Translations under genes and position numbers: made by a program
The notes under the pieces: model-generated
Told to the model about the DNA's origin: nothing
What the model saw: only the letters and a program-made list of their open reading frames with translations
Databases searched by the model: none
Part shown: positions 10,026 to 19,365 of the stretch, one piece after another
Layout of the letters: every line of letters begins with the position of its first letter
Numbering within the stretch: position 1 is the first letter of the stretch
Assembly: GCA_012931725.1 (NCBI GenBank)
Contig: CM022951.1
Coordinates: forward strand, 35,099,809 to 35,163,808
Length of the DNA stretch: 64,000 nt
Source of the DNA: Litsea cubeba
Lineage: Eukaryota; Streptophyta; Magnoliopsida; Laurales; Lauraceae
Reading direction: 5' to 3'

Positions 10026-10800
10026 TCTGCCGTCCTTTGCTTAAAGGAGCAGGGGATTCTTCTGAATGTCTTCTTGTCCTGGAGATGCTGCAGGTCATCG
10101 GACGTCGGACATGGATTTTGGATGCTGACTTTTGGCGCCTTCTGGTTTTTCCAACCATATGGACGGCATCAACTTGGTTGGGTCTTTCTTTTTCGACCCA
10201 TTTGGGAGAGACTTGAAGTGTAGGAGGCTGGGTCTTTTGCTTCTCTAGTCTCTTTTGCCGATACGACGCGCGGCGGCTTATACGACGAGCAACTTGAGCT
10301 TCGGTCAGCTCAACTTGGGCTTTGACGATGAAGGATGTGCTCCCTCGGGCGCAGCAGCCGAGCCTATCTTCTTTGTAGCTGGGCAAGGATAGGATACGAA
10401 CCCGGTCCTTCGCCTGTTGCAGCGAAGCTTTGAATTTTTGGAGTTCGGCCCCGGTAGAGATGAAGGGTCGAACTGCAGGTTTGTAGGCCTTAGCAGGTGC
10501 TTGTAGAGGCCTTGTGATGCATGACTTGATTTTGGGCTTGTAGGAACAAGCCAGTTCATGCTGGGTTGACTTGAGAGTCAGATTGGAGATGGGTCTCTCC
10601 TCTTTCATGTAAGCAAGAGGGTAGAACTGGTTCTTCTTGAGTGGGGCCAGGAATGCTAGCTTGGTGGATGTTTGGGACCTTCTTTGTTTTGGTGAAGGTC
10701 TTGTGGACCAAGTCTTGGGATAGACCTGGTCGTTTGCTGGTCGAGGCTTCGTGGGGCTGCCACGGGCTTCAGGCCTTCTGGTGCTCGCCTTTGGTGTCAC
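9931..10800 (-). CDS. T1 basic ORF upstream of gag
   Basis: A 289-codon frame rich in Lys, Arg, Ser and Pro. Its 3' end overlaps the gag frame, and it could be joined to gag by a -1 shift at an A8 run (complement of 9992-9999). No known domain is visible apart from strongly basic patches (ARRISRRASYRQKRLEK and KTRRRQKSASK), which suggest RNA binding. It may be the N-terminal part of Gag separated by an indel, or an equivalent of the extra ORF upstream of gag in Ogre. The presumed ATG is at 10800. Confidence 0.5.
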   Translation of the reverse strand: MTPKASTRRPEARGSPTKPRPANDQVYPKTWSTRPSPKQRRSQTSTKLAFLAPLKKNQFYPLAYMKEERPISNLTLKSTQHELACSYKPKIKSCITRPLQAPAKAYKPAVRPFISTGAELQKFKASLQQAKDRVRILSLPSYKEDRLGCCARGSTSFIVKAQVELTEAQVARRISRRASYRQKRLEKQKTQPPTLQVSPKWVEKERPNQVDAVHMVGKTRRRQKSASKIHVRRPMTCSISRTRRHSEESPAPLSKGRQSDPSSSSFSKKMSPSSVTRTVSSFESRRTWL

Positions 10801-11439
10801 GGTAGTGACAAGTTGAGAGGCGAGTTTCTACTGTTTGGAAGGAGCAGTTTGTTCCTCGGGAAGTGGGAATGGTCCCAGCGTCCCAAAGACAATAGTCCGG
10901 GGAGTCGAGGTCGACCCGGAGCTCAGAGAGTTACCGAGGGAGTTGGCGCTTCGATAGCTGATGGGGCGCTTGTAGGTGCGCGTAGTTTGCTTCTGTTGCA
11001 GCATGAGTTGGTGCTTGTTCTCGTCGAAGTAATGGTAAGCGATGCTGCCATTGTTAGTTTTTTCGAAAAAATTTTTGAAACAAGACCACATCCATTAGTA
11101 ATCACAACAATATAATGATCATAAATGGGAAGTTCTATGGTTTTGTCTTTTCAAATCGCTCGAAGGAGATGACCCAAGCAATATGAAGAAGGCAAAATGC
11201 CATAGAGGGTACAATTGTTCTGATCGCAGGTATGGTAAGCCCAGAATGAGCGTCCCAGTGACTACTAGAAGCAATTGTGAACTTAAATTTGACTTATCGA
11301 GAAGCAGAGCTTGCTCGAGGTAAGAAGATTATAAAGTTGGAGTTACAAATGTGCTGGTTACGAATACAGTAGACCCTGAAAGGGCATACTAGTACCGCTA
11401 GACACAAATGTTTGGAGACCGCATCCATGAGATGAGATT

Positions 11440-11735
11440 CTCTATTTTGAAAGGTCATAATTTGGATTCAACAAAGAGAGCATATTGTATTCCGATCCAA
11501 ATACGGTCTCAGCGATTTCCGCGAGCGCCAGTATTCAGAAGGAAATGAACCATAATTTCTCGGATCTGAATCCAAAAATGACGAGTTTCTTTTTTTGAAA
11601 GGCCAATATCGGATTCATCAAAGAGAGCAAAAGGCACTCCAATCTGAACACGGGCTCAGCGATTTCCGCAAGCACCAGTGCTCAGAAAGGAGAAGACCAA
11701 GATTCCTCCAATCTAAACCCAAAATGACGGAAGTT
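11440..11735. repeat. Two diverged copies of a ~150-bp unit
   Basis: Both copies carry TTTTGAAAGG, then GGATTCA.CAAAGAGAGCA, CTCAGCGATTTCCGC and a closing CCAAAATGACG; copy starts are near 11445 and 11594. Their order of motifs (GATTCATCAAAGAG, then GCGATTTCCGCAAGCAC) resembles the 12096-12570 array, so both arrays may share an origin. Confidence 0.65.
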
Positions 11736-12095
11736 TTTTTTTTTGAAGATTTTTTTTAAAAAAAATATATATTTTTTTTAAAAAATCTTTTTTTTATTTA
11801 TTTTTTTAAAGATTTAAAATTTTTTTTATTTTAAAATTTTTATTTTTGAAAAAAATTTTATTTAAAAGACGAGAGAGTACACATAGGCCTCCTAACCCGG
11901 TCTTATGAAATCTCGATTGATAGAATTGCCCCCAGGTAAGTGTAGGATTACTTAATGAACCCGTTTGGAGGACCCTTGCCTAGAACAGTCAAGCTGTCTC
12001 CACACTCTGGACAAGGCTTTTCTTGAATCAACCATGATCAAAGAACGCAGTTGGTTTAACCTTAGTGGTCTATATCTTTTATATATATATATTTT

Positions 12096-12570
12096 AGATC
12101 TTTAATGAACTCATCGAAGAGAAACGATGGCCCAAAACCTTAGTCGAACAGGCTCAACATTTCTGCAAGCACGATGAACGATAGGAAAGGATCAAGGTTT
12201 CTCAATTTTGAATCCAAAACGAAAAATCTGATTTTTTATTTTTATTTTTTTGTTTTTTTTGTTTTTAGATCTTTAATGAACTCATCGAAGAGAAACGATG
12301 GCCCAAAATCATAGTCGAACAGGCTCAACATTTCTGCAAGCATGATGAACGATAGGAAAGGATCAAGGTTTCTCAATTTTGAATCCAAAATGAAAAATCT
12401 GATTTTTTGTTTTTTTTTGTTTTTTTTTTTAGATCTTTAATGAACTCATCGAAGAGAAACGATGGCCCAAAACCTTAGTCGAACAGGCTCAATATTTCTG
12501 CAAACACGATGAACGATAGGAAAGGAACAAGGTTTCTCAATTTTGAATCCAAAATCTGATTTTTTTTGTT
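12096..12570. repeat. Three-copy tandem repeat, unit ~164-171 bp
   Basis: Copies start at 12096, 12267 and 12431 with AGATCTTTAATGAACTCATC and end in TTTTGAATCCAAAA followed by a T-run. The copies are nearly identical, with differences mainly in the homopolymer length, so the array expanded recently. Confidence 0.9.
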
Positions 12571-12768
12571 GAAATTTGAAAGAGTGGAAATAAATTCAAA
12601 GAACTAGAAATTTCCAAAAAATCTCATTTCATTTTTTTTAGATGCGGAATCCAACATAGGCCATCAATTAGAAAGTAGCCAACGAATCAAGAAAAGAAGT
12701 ATAAGCATAGAGCAATAGATATGATATGCAAATATTTCATTTTTAGCATTGTGTTCTCAAATGAACAT

Positions 12769-12786
12769 GTCCCACCGGGTGTGCCA
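12769..12786 (-). other. T1 primer binding site
   Basis: On the minus strand, three bases after the LTR end, the sequence TGGCACACCCGGTGGGAC begins. It starts with TGG as required to pair with a tRNA CCA end, and it resembles the primer site I recall for RIRE2/Tat-type elements. I do not name the tRNA with confidence. Confidence 0.7.
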
Positions 12787-13060
12787 GCTTGATGGAACAA
12801 TGCATTTTCCTCAGTTCTACCGAGGTCGGCGGACGTGGGAGTCCGTTTGGGTTCGACCCTTTCGTAACCGGGGGGCAGAGGCGTGCATCAACATTTCTTT
12901 TGTGTGGGTGTGCCAGATTTTCTATTTTACTTGGAATTACAAGTGGTGATCCGGAGATCAACCTTCGCAAGTAAAAAGGAAATCAACTTGTTTCAAGTTT
13001 TCCATTGCACATATATTTAAGAAAAGAGACATTTTCTTGATTTGCCGTGAAAGGCGATTT

Positions 13061-13139
13061 TTTGGCATTTATAGCCGATTTTGGCGTTTATAGCCGATTT
13101 TTGGCGTTTATAACCGATTTTGGAATTTATAGCCGATTT
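13061..13139. repeat. Four tandem ~20-bp units in the T1 LTR
   Basis: The unit is TGGCRTTTATAGCCGATTTT. LTR F has only two units at the homologous place (55905-55950), so the copy number varies between copies of the family. Confidence 0.85.
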
Positions 13140-13651
13140 ACAATCCTTATCAATAATGAAAGACAAGAGTTGTGATTTTTGTCTCTTTAAAAAAAATACA
13201 AACTACAATGAAAAGCAAGAAAAGGAGGATCTAACTTCTCAGGAGATTGTGGAGGACCCGTTCAGATTGATGGTCGCAAGCCATGTATGGACTTCGCCAT
13301 CATCCATGCAGATGAGAACAGAGGATGCTATTGATTCGCTTGGCTTGGCTATAACCTCAGGTTTTTAGAGGACAAAGACCAAAAGGAAGTCCTATGTCCA
13401 ATAAAAAACTAAGTAGACAGGCTGAAAAGCCACGTCTAAGCCATTGGAGGCAAAAAGAGAAGGCAAGGACCTTGGGGGGGGGGGGGGGGTACCCCCATGG
13501 GACTTTTGTCACCTTGTAGCGGTGGTCGGTGTAGAATTTGGGCCGAGTTTTCTCTCTTAGATTTCTAATGCCTTTTTCTGTCTGAGTTTCCAGATTTTCT
13601 GTAGTCTGTTGTGTGTTTTATGTTCTGTTCTTTCTTCTTGGAGTGCTCTCC

Positions 13652-13659
13652 TATTTATA
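13652..13659 (-). promoter_or_regulatory. T1 LTR TATA box
   Basis: TATAAATA on the minus strand, conserved in LTR F at 55397-55404. It would set the start of the genomic RNA in the middle of the LTR. Confidence 0.65.
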
Positions 13660-14035
13660 GGCTTTTTGGTAGCCATTTAGGAGGGTTTATGGGCTTTTAT
13701 TGTCATTAAGCCGCATAATGGGAGGAGTTACAGGATTTAATTCCTTTATTTTGTATCTCCTTTTTCTTGGCTTCTGATTGGCCGGAGGAGATTGAGGGCA
13801 TTTAATCGCCTTTAATCGCCATGATGGGAGGAGTTTCATGGGTTAAATGCCATGAATCTCTTGACTTGTAACTCCCGGATGCTTGCTTCTGATTGGGCCG
13901 TCCAAAGAAATTGATTAATGACTGTAATAAAGCTAGTCAATTAATTGCATTAAGTGGTCGCCGAGCAATTGAAGAGTCGCGGGCCGTGCCGCGTCTTTTG
14001 GGATTCTTCTGGCGATGATCATCGATGGATCTTCA

Positions 14036-15829
14036 TGTAGATCGACATCGGATGACCATGTAACTTCAGGTGTTGGTTGCCAACAGCGGGTCGGTGCCAT
14101 CTATCCTATCGGTTTCTCGATCGGTCGGGTAGAAAGCACACTTTTTTTGGTGGACCGGTTGGCGATCAATGTTGATTTCGATACTCTTGATGATTGACCC
14201 GTGTTTTTGACGGATGTCAGAGGATTTGGTGTCTCAAAAGTATGAATTTTGGAAAATACCAGAGGTCGGATGCTTCGAATCGCGAAAAAAGGGCGAAAAA
14301 TGGGGTTTCCGGGGCCCTCCCGGCGATCCCGGGCCCTAGGGTCGTCGGCGACCCTGGGGGGTTTTTCCCTCCTTTTGTCCCGTTTTGTGTCCGTTTTTGC
14401 TATTTTTTTTCTTCTGTATTTTTCCTTGACATTTTTGATCATTTATTGGCCTGATTTCCCTGTAGAAAACCTGATGAGAATCCTTGCATTTTATCTTGCA
14501 AAGTTTCCAATTTTCTGAGAAAGCCGAAGACTTTGTCGCGCAGAGCTGCCGATTTTCCGTCAGAAGCTGAAACTGGGTCAAACGATGTCGGAATGACCTG
14601 AAATTTGAGGTGAAGCCTCCTAAGCGATAAATAAGACCAACCATAGGCTTTTGTTTGAGTTTTGAAGCCGTTTGGGGTCCTATCACCAGTAGACTTGCTT
14701 TTGTCGCGATGAAGATGTCGCGGCTTGATGTGCAGTCAACTGATGTCCGATTGACTTGAAATTTGACAGGGAACCTATTGGATTCATTTTAAGATGATCC
14801 ATAGGCTTTGTCTTGGAAACCATGGTCCCGGGGAGCTTCGCCGCCGAGAGGCCTGATTTGGCTTCCGAGCGTCAAAGTATGGTCAAATGTTGTCGAAATG
14901 ACCTGAAATTTGACGTGTAGCCCTTTGTAAGCATTTTGAAGCCGTCCATGTGCTCTATGTGATGAGTGATGGCCTCGGTGGTTCTCGCCACCGAGAGGCT
15001 TGATTTAGCTGTTCGAGCGTTGATGTAGGGACAAACGTTGTCGGTTTGACTCGGAACTTGATGTGGAGCCTTTTGGAAGTATTTTGAGACCATCCATCGG
15101 CTCTGATCGAAGATTTGGTGTCTCCGATGCTTTCGCCGCCGGGAGCTCCTTTTCAGCTGCCGGAGAAGCAAAGTTAGGCTAAATTATTTTGAAATGGCCC
15201 GAAACTTCGTGTACTCCTCTTTTGGCTGTCTTGAAGGATCTTGCATTTTTTGTTTGATTCTGACAAGATTTGATTTTTTGGAAGTAGCATTGCCTATTTA
15301 TGGCAGGTTGCGACTTCATGTAGCTCTTTGGATCCTGAAGAGGCAAAGTGACATTTTTAGTGTCAACAGAGAGGCTGCTCATTGATATCATCTAGATGTC
15401 AAGTTTGGCACCGGAGTTCGTATCTAAATCTTGGGGTAGTATTTCTATTTAGTTGGATATTATTTTTGTATGGCTTTGTAGCCTTTTTCTTGGGATTTGT
15501 AATTAAGACACTTGTTAATTGTAATTTGAATATGTGGGAAATAAATAGTCCTGTTACTACCAGCTCAGTATTCTTTGAATTATGATTTGTGCCAGTCTGC
15601 TTATGTGATGGCTTTATGATATTGGTTGAGTGCGACACGGAACCCGATGGCCACGGACTCCGGGTCGCAACACCATGATTAGCTTCCGTGAAAATATGTT
15701 CCGGTCATGATGGAATTTTATTATCCTCATTCACGCGGATCTTGGGAAATACAACAAAAATTTTAATTAATCCCTAAATTTCGCTTCTCGAGGTCGGATC
15801 ACTGCAGGGCCTGGTTTTGGGGTGTGACA
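14036..15829 (+). mobile_element. 3' part of an LTR (X), source element not identified
   Basis: The right end ...GGTGTGACA is a typical LTR terminus. It abuts the integrase reading frame of element D1 in mid-codon-string, where the paralogous D2 copy (32561) runs on without interruption, so X was inserted into D1. The plus orientation is inferred from the AT-rich, polyadenylation-like region near 15470-15545 followed by a U5-like end. Its left part is cut by T1. GC-rich sequence at 14310-14370 and a degenerate ~150-bp array (14575-15250) lie inside. No coding capacity is seen. Confidence 0.6.
14575..15250. repeat. About five degenerate ~150-bp units in LTR X
   Basis: The recurring core GTCGAAATGACCTGAAATTTG, with variants, lies near 14588, 14740, 14890, 15040 and 15188. 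Each is followed by a GTGNAGCC motif and a CCATNGGCT motif. The spacing is regular at about 150 bp while the sequence is strongly diverged. Confidence 0.7.
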
Positions 15830-16600
15830 CGCACCAACCAGACTTTAGAGGATATGTTGCGAGCTTGTGTCCTGGATTATAAGCAGAACTAGGAGGATTC
15901 ATTGCCACTCTGTGAGTTTGCCTACAACAACAGTGACCACTCGAGCATCAAGATGGCACCGTTTGAAAATTTGTATGGCAGGAAGTGCAAGACCTCAGTC
16001 TGTTGGGAGGAAGTTGGTGTCAGGAGTTTCCATGGACCGTCTATCGTCGGCGACACCAGTGAGAATATCCACTAGATAGTGGAGAACCTGAAGATTAGCC
16101 GCAGTCGACAGAAGAGCTATGCAGACAACCGGCGCAGACCACTTGAGTTTCAGAAGGGAGACCGTGTATTCTTAAAGGTTTCCCCAGCTCGAGGCACCCT
16201 CAGATTCGGCGAGAAGGGCAAGTTAGCACGGAGGTACGTCGGACCCTTTGAGTTCAAGGCCAGGATCGGAGACGTCGCCTACAGACTTCAGTGGCCAGCA
16301 GAGTTATCGGGTGTGCACGACGTCTTCCACGTCTCGATGTTGAGGAAATATGTGGAGGACCCTACCCACATTCTGCATCACCAGCCGCTCGACATCCAGC
16401 CCGACACATCCTACATCGCCAAGCCAGTCGCCGTCATCGACACCAAGAAGAAGGTGCTTCAGAACCGGATCATTTAGTTTGTGAAGGTTCAGTGGGAGCA
16501 TCACACCCTAGCTGAGGCTACTTCGGAGCTACGCGATCAAGTGGCGATAGATTATCCACATCTTCTACCGCAGGTATGTTCTTACCTTGTTTTTATATTT
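15830..16600 (+). pseudogene. D1 integrase C-terminal part and chromodomain
   Basis: The frame starts inside the integrase core at RTNQTLEDM, just after the catalytic-Glu motif, which was removed from this unit by the X insertion. It has TAG at 15890-15892 (Trp in D2), TAG at 16073-16075 (also a stop in D2) and TAG at 16475-16477 (Gln in D2). The C-terminal core has QKGDRVFLKVSP and HDVFHVSMLRKY. The chromodomain-like tail runs from ~16410 (VAVIDTKKKVLQ) to ~16560. Confidence 0.85.
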
Positions 16601-16617
16601 GAGGACCAAATGTCTTT

Positions 16618-16630
16618 AAGGAGGGAGGAA
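16618..16630 (+). other. D1 polypurine tract
   Basis: AAGGAGGGAGGAA directly before the LTR start TGTG. It is identical to the tract of D2 at 33343-33355 and would prime plus-strand DNA synthesis. Confidence 0.8.
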
Positions 16631-19365
16631 TGTGGTGGGACCTCAATTTGAATTTGAATACTATGTATTAGCCTAAGTATTTTTAATTATACTAATTATG
16701 GGGTTTAGTTAAGGGTAATATGTATTTCCCTAAGATTAGTCTAGTTGTGTAATTAGTAGAGTCAATATGGTGTCTTCTGTTAATTTTAGAGTGAGTTAGT
16801 TTGTTAGAGGCCCTAGCTAGAAATTAGTAATTACCATAGGGGGGTGACCACTAAAGAATCTTCTAGAACCCATCCAAAGACCAAAATGCCCTTGGCCCTA
16901 ACCCTAATTCTATTTAAACTAGAAAGGTACTTTTGTCCCTAGCCCTAAAACCCAACCTATATAAACAAACCCCCCCCCCCCCATTTCCAAATGAAGGCAA
17001 CTGCTCATCTCTTTCATTTCCTACTTTCTCTCTTCCTTCCCCATTTTCCCTCCAATTTCCCATCTCCCTCTCATCTCGATCTCCTCTCTCATTCCCTTTA
17101 TACGGGTTCTAAGAAGAAGAAAGCCACTGCTGACCTGTTACTACAACTTATATTGGGATTTCTTTCTCTTCACATAAGTCATCCCTTCCCCTTCCTTCAA
17201 ATCAGGTGAATACCCCCTTCTAGTTCAATTCCATTAGAAAATTCTCTTTCTCTCTTTGGATCTCGTTCCTTATAGAAGTTCTCTTGTGGGAATGGGTGTA
17301 GGAGTAGAAATCTCTATAGATCAGAGATTTTGGGGCTGATCGTGTGTTTGGGACACCATAGAGCTGTGACTGTCTTTTACCGGATTGGATCTCTATTTTC
17401 TCTTTCATTTCCTTCTTGCAATTGATCAAGGCAAGTGCAATATGCTTATTTAATATAGAATGTATGTTTACTGTCTTTGATTCTCTGTATTTCTATTTAG
17501 ATGATGTTAGGACTGCTAGATTTACCTTTGAGCTCAAGTGCTTAGCCGAATTCCGAGCTGGATTAAAAAAAAAAGGGGGGGGGGGATTCCAACAAAGGAG
17601 ACTAGAACCAGGGACATTCCTTTTAGCCAGAGCTTTCAGTGTGCACGGCCAACTACCCAGACCAGGGGGTTAGTCGAACTCACGGGAACTTCTGGGCAAT
17701 CAGGCATTGCCTGCAAGGTGTCTGCTTCACTGACCCCAGTGTGCCGAGCTGATCGCCCAGGCCAGGAGGTCGGCTGAGCACACTGTGTACAGTGACACTT
17801 CCCAGATTCTAATTTCTATTGTTGTGATCATATATGGGGCCCATTGACCATCCAATGACTTCCATCACTGTCCCAACCGCGAGTCAATGGTGTGGCTCAG
17901 CCGTGACTCGTGGGGTCCACTAATTAAGGTCCAGGTTATGTAATTTAAGATGATTCGACCTTTATACGTTACCAGTGATGCACATAACTTCTGAGCACCA
18001 AACACAGTAATTCTTAGCATCTGTGGTTTCACTTAAAGATCGAATTACCTGAGATAGACCTGAATATGAAAGTGGATCATTTACTTAGGTTGGACTGTTG
18101 ATATCTCCCATTGATCCTTGTACTTGGAGATTTATCTCCCTCATATTAATACTGTCACTCTATTGTCCTTATTATTTCTTATACCTGTTAATTAAATGTA
18201 AAATGGATGACCTGAACCTAGGACTACTTAGAGGTGACTCGGTAATATGATTGGGTGAACATTGACCCGTGTCTGTGGCTAGGTGGGCCCTTTTATGGCC
18301 TAAGTTTGGGGGGGGGGGATTACCCTAGACTGGAGAGGTTAGATTGTATGGGCTTGTGACTCATCCTGATTATAAATGGATCATATGTCATTGGATATGG
18401 ACTTGTGTCTTATTTGGACTGTTGTAGACCAGGCCATGTATTTGGTGGGCCTTGGTATGGATCCAATGATTGGACTTGGACTTGGACTATGATCCATAGC
18501 TTGTATTGGGTACTTGGACCTCTTAGGGACTTTGTTAGGACCTTGTTCACGCAAGGCAAAGCCTAGACAGGCACAGACCTTTATTGTTTTCCGAGTCGGC
18601 ATAGACATTCACTCGGTTAATCTAAGCTCAACCAGTTGGACTGATCATCACTGGTAGGAGCTATTGAGAGTGTTGTGTGGCTATCATGATGAGCATTGTT
18701 GGAGACGGACGGTGTGATACCGGGTCCGGTCTCAGTGTGTATTGATAGATGATGTTATTTGCGGGGCCAGATAATCCCCAGCACTGTGAGATTTTCCTCG
18801 CCGCGACTGTGTTCAGTATGGGAGGGCCGCGACATAATATCCCACGGTATCCAGCTTGTGTGAGTGTGCCATTTTGTGTAGGTTTATTATTATGCTTATT
18901 CTGATTCTACATTGTATATCTTGCTCAACTGCCTAGGATCTGTACCATTGCTATTCTCTTGACTTCATTACTGTCTCTACTCACTTTGATGACGCATCCT
19001 CTATTATCTGCGTACTGTGACTTGCCAGATCTTTAGATCTGATCTACTCTTGGTGCTTAGGTCTTGACCCCGAGTTCAAGGGCGATGCGTACGCACTCGT
19101 AGAGGCGCCTGTATTAGGTGACTACGGATGGGGTCTGGTCGACCAAGAGGTCGAGCCTGAGGTTGGAGAGCCGGTACATGGGGGCATGAGAGTACATCTG
19201 TTGTTTGGGTTTTTGAGCGATATTTTGTAGTGAGTTGGGTGGTGTTTGGAAATATGTAATTAAACTTTGGTTTTTATCACTTGACACTTTAGGCTGGACT
19301 TCAGCCCATTCACATTTGATATATATATTGATGCTTCCGCTATCTCTAATATTGCTCCCGCTATA
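16631..19365 (+). mobile_element. D middle LTR, left part
   Basis: This aligns with the D2 3' LTR from its start (with a 15-bp loss near 16637) to the insertion point of B. It lacks about 619 bp relative to the other LTR. The join at 17529-17534 falls on a 4-bp GAGC present at both ends of the missing piece (34248-34251 and 34867-34870). A TATA box lies at 16958-16965, followed by a C14 run (C7 in the other LTR). Long G-runs occur at 17575 and 18308. No gene is present. Confidence 0.88.
16958..16965 (+). promoter_or_regulatory. D middle LTR TATA box
   Basis: TATATAAA, at the same place as in the D2 LTR (33698-33705), with a poly-C tract just downstream. Confidence 0.6.

Larger units (their letters stand above)
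10801..12768 (-). other. T1 leader between primer site and first ORF
   Basis: About 2 kb with no convincing gene. It contains two diverged ~150-bp repeat copies (11440-11735), a nearly pure A/T stretch (11736-11870) and a three-copy ~168-bp array (12096-12570). The short open frames at 10813-11115 on both strands are shadows. Confidence 0.6.
1..14035 (-). mobile_element. Tat-lineage Ty3/gypsy LTR retrotransposon T1, nested, 3' end outside the window
   Basis: Minus-strand element read from its 5' LTR (12790-14035) leftwards: primer site, repeat-rich leader, upstream ORF, gag, protease, RT, two RNase H domains, integrase, a non-coding 3' region with repeats, and an ORF on the opposite strand. 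The second, archaeal-type RNase H, the G-patch-like linker and the extra ORF between pol and the 3' LTR are known marks of the plant Tat lineage (Ogre, Retand, RIRE2 and relatives). The internal part exceeds 12.7 kb, and the 3' LTR and polypurine tract must lie left of base 1. The 5 bp beyond the LTR (14036-14040, TGTAG) should be its target duplication, but the partner copy is off-window. Stops and frameshifts in gag, linker and pol make it non-autonomous. Confidence 0.88.
12790..14035 (-). mobile_element. T1 5' LTR (1246 bp)
   Basis: Boundaries come from comparison with the inverted copy F (55020-56221): both start TGAAGATCCATCG and end in CCATCA on the sense strand. A TATA box lies on the minus strand at 13652-13659. 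The LTR contains a G13-type run near 13476 and a four-copy 20-bp array (13061-13139). Confidence 0.9.

Noticed and set aside
13120..13368. 82-codon frame in the T1 LTR
   Set aside because: Lies wholly in the LTR and is not kept open in the F copy.
14036..15829. Reading X as a complete TGT...ACA solo LTR starting exactly at 14036
   Set aside because: The left flank (CTTCA, the end of T1) does not match the right flank (CGCAC), and the start coincides with T1's insertion point, so the left part is more likely missing.
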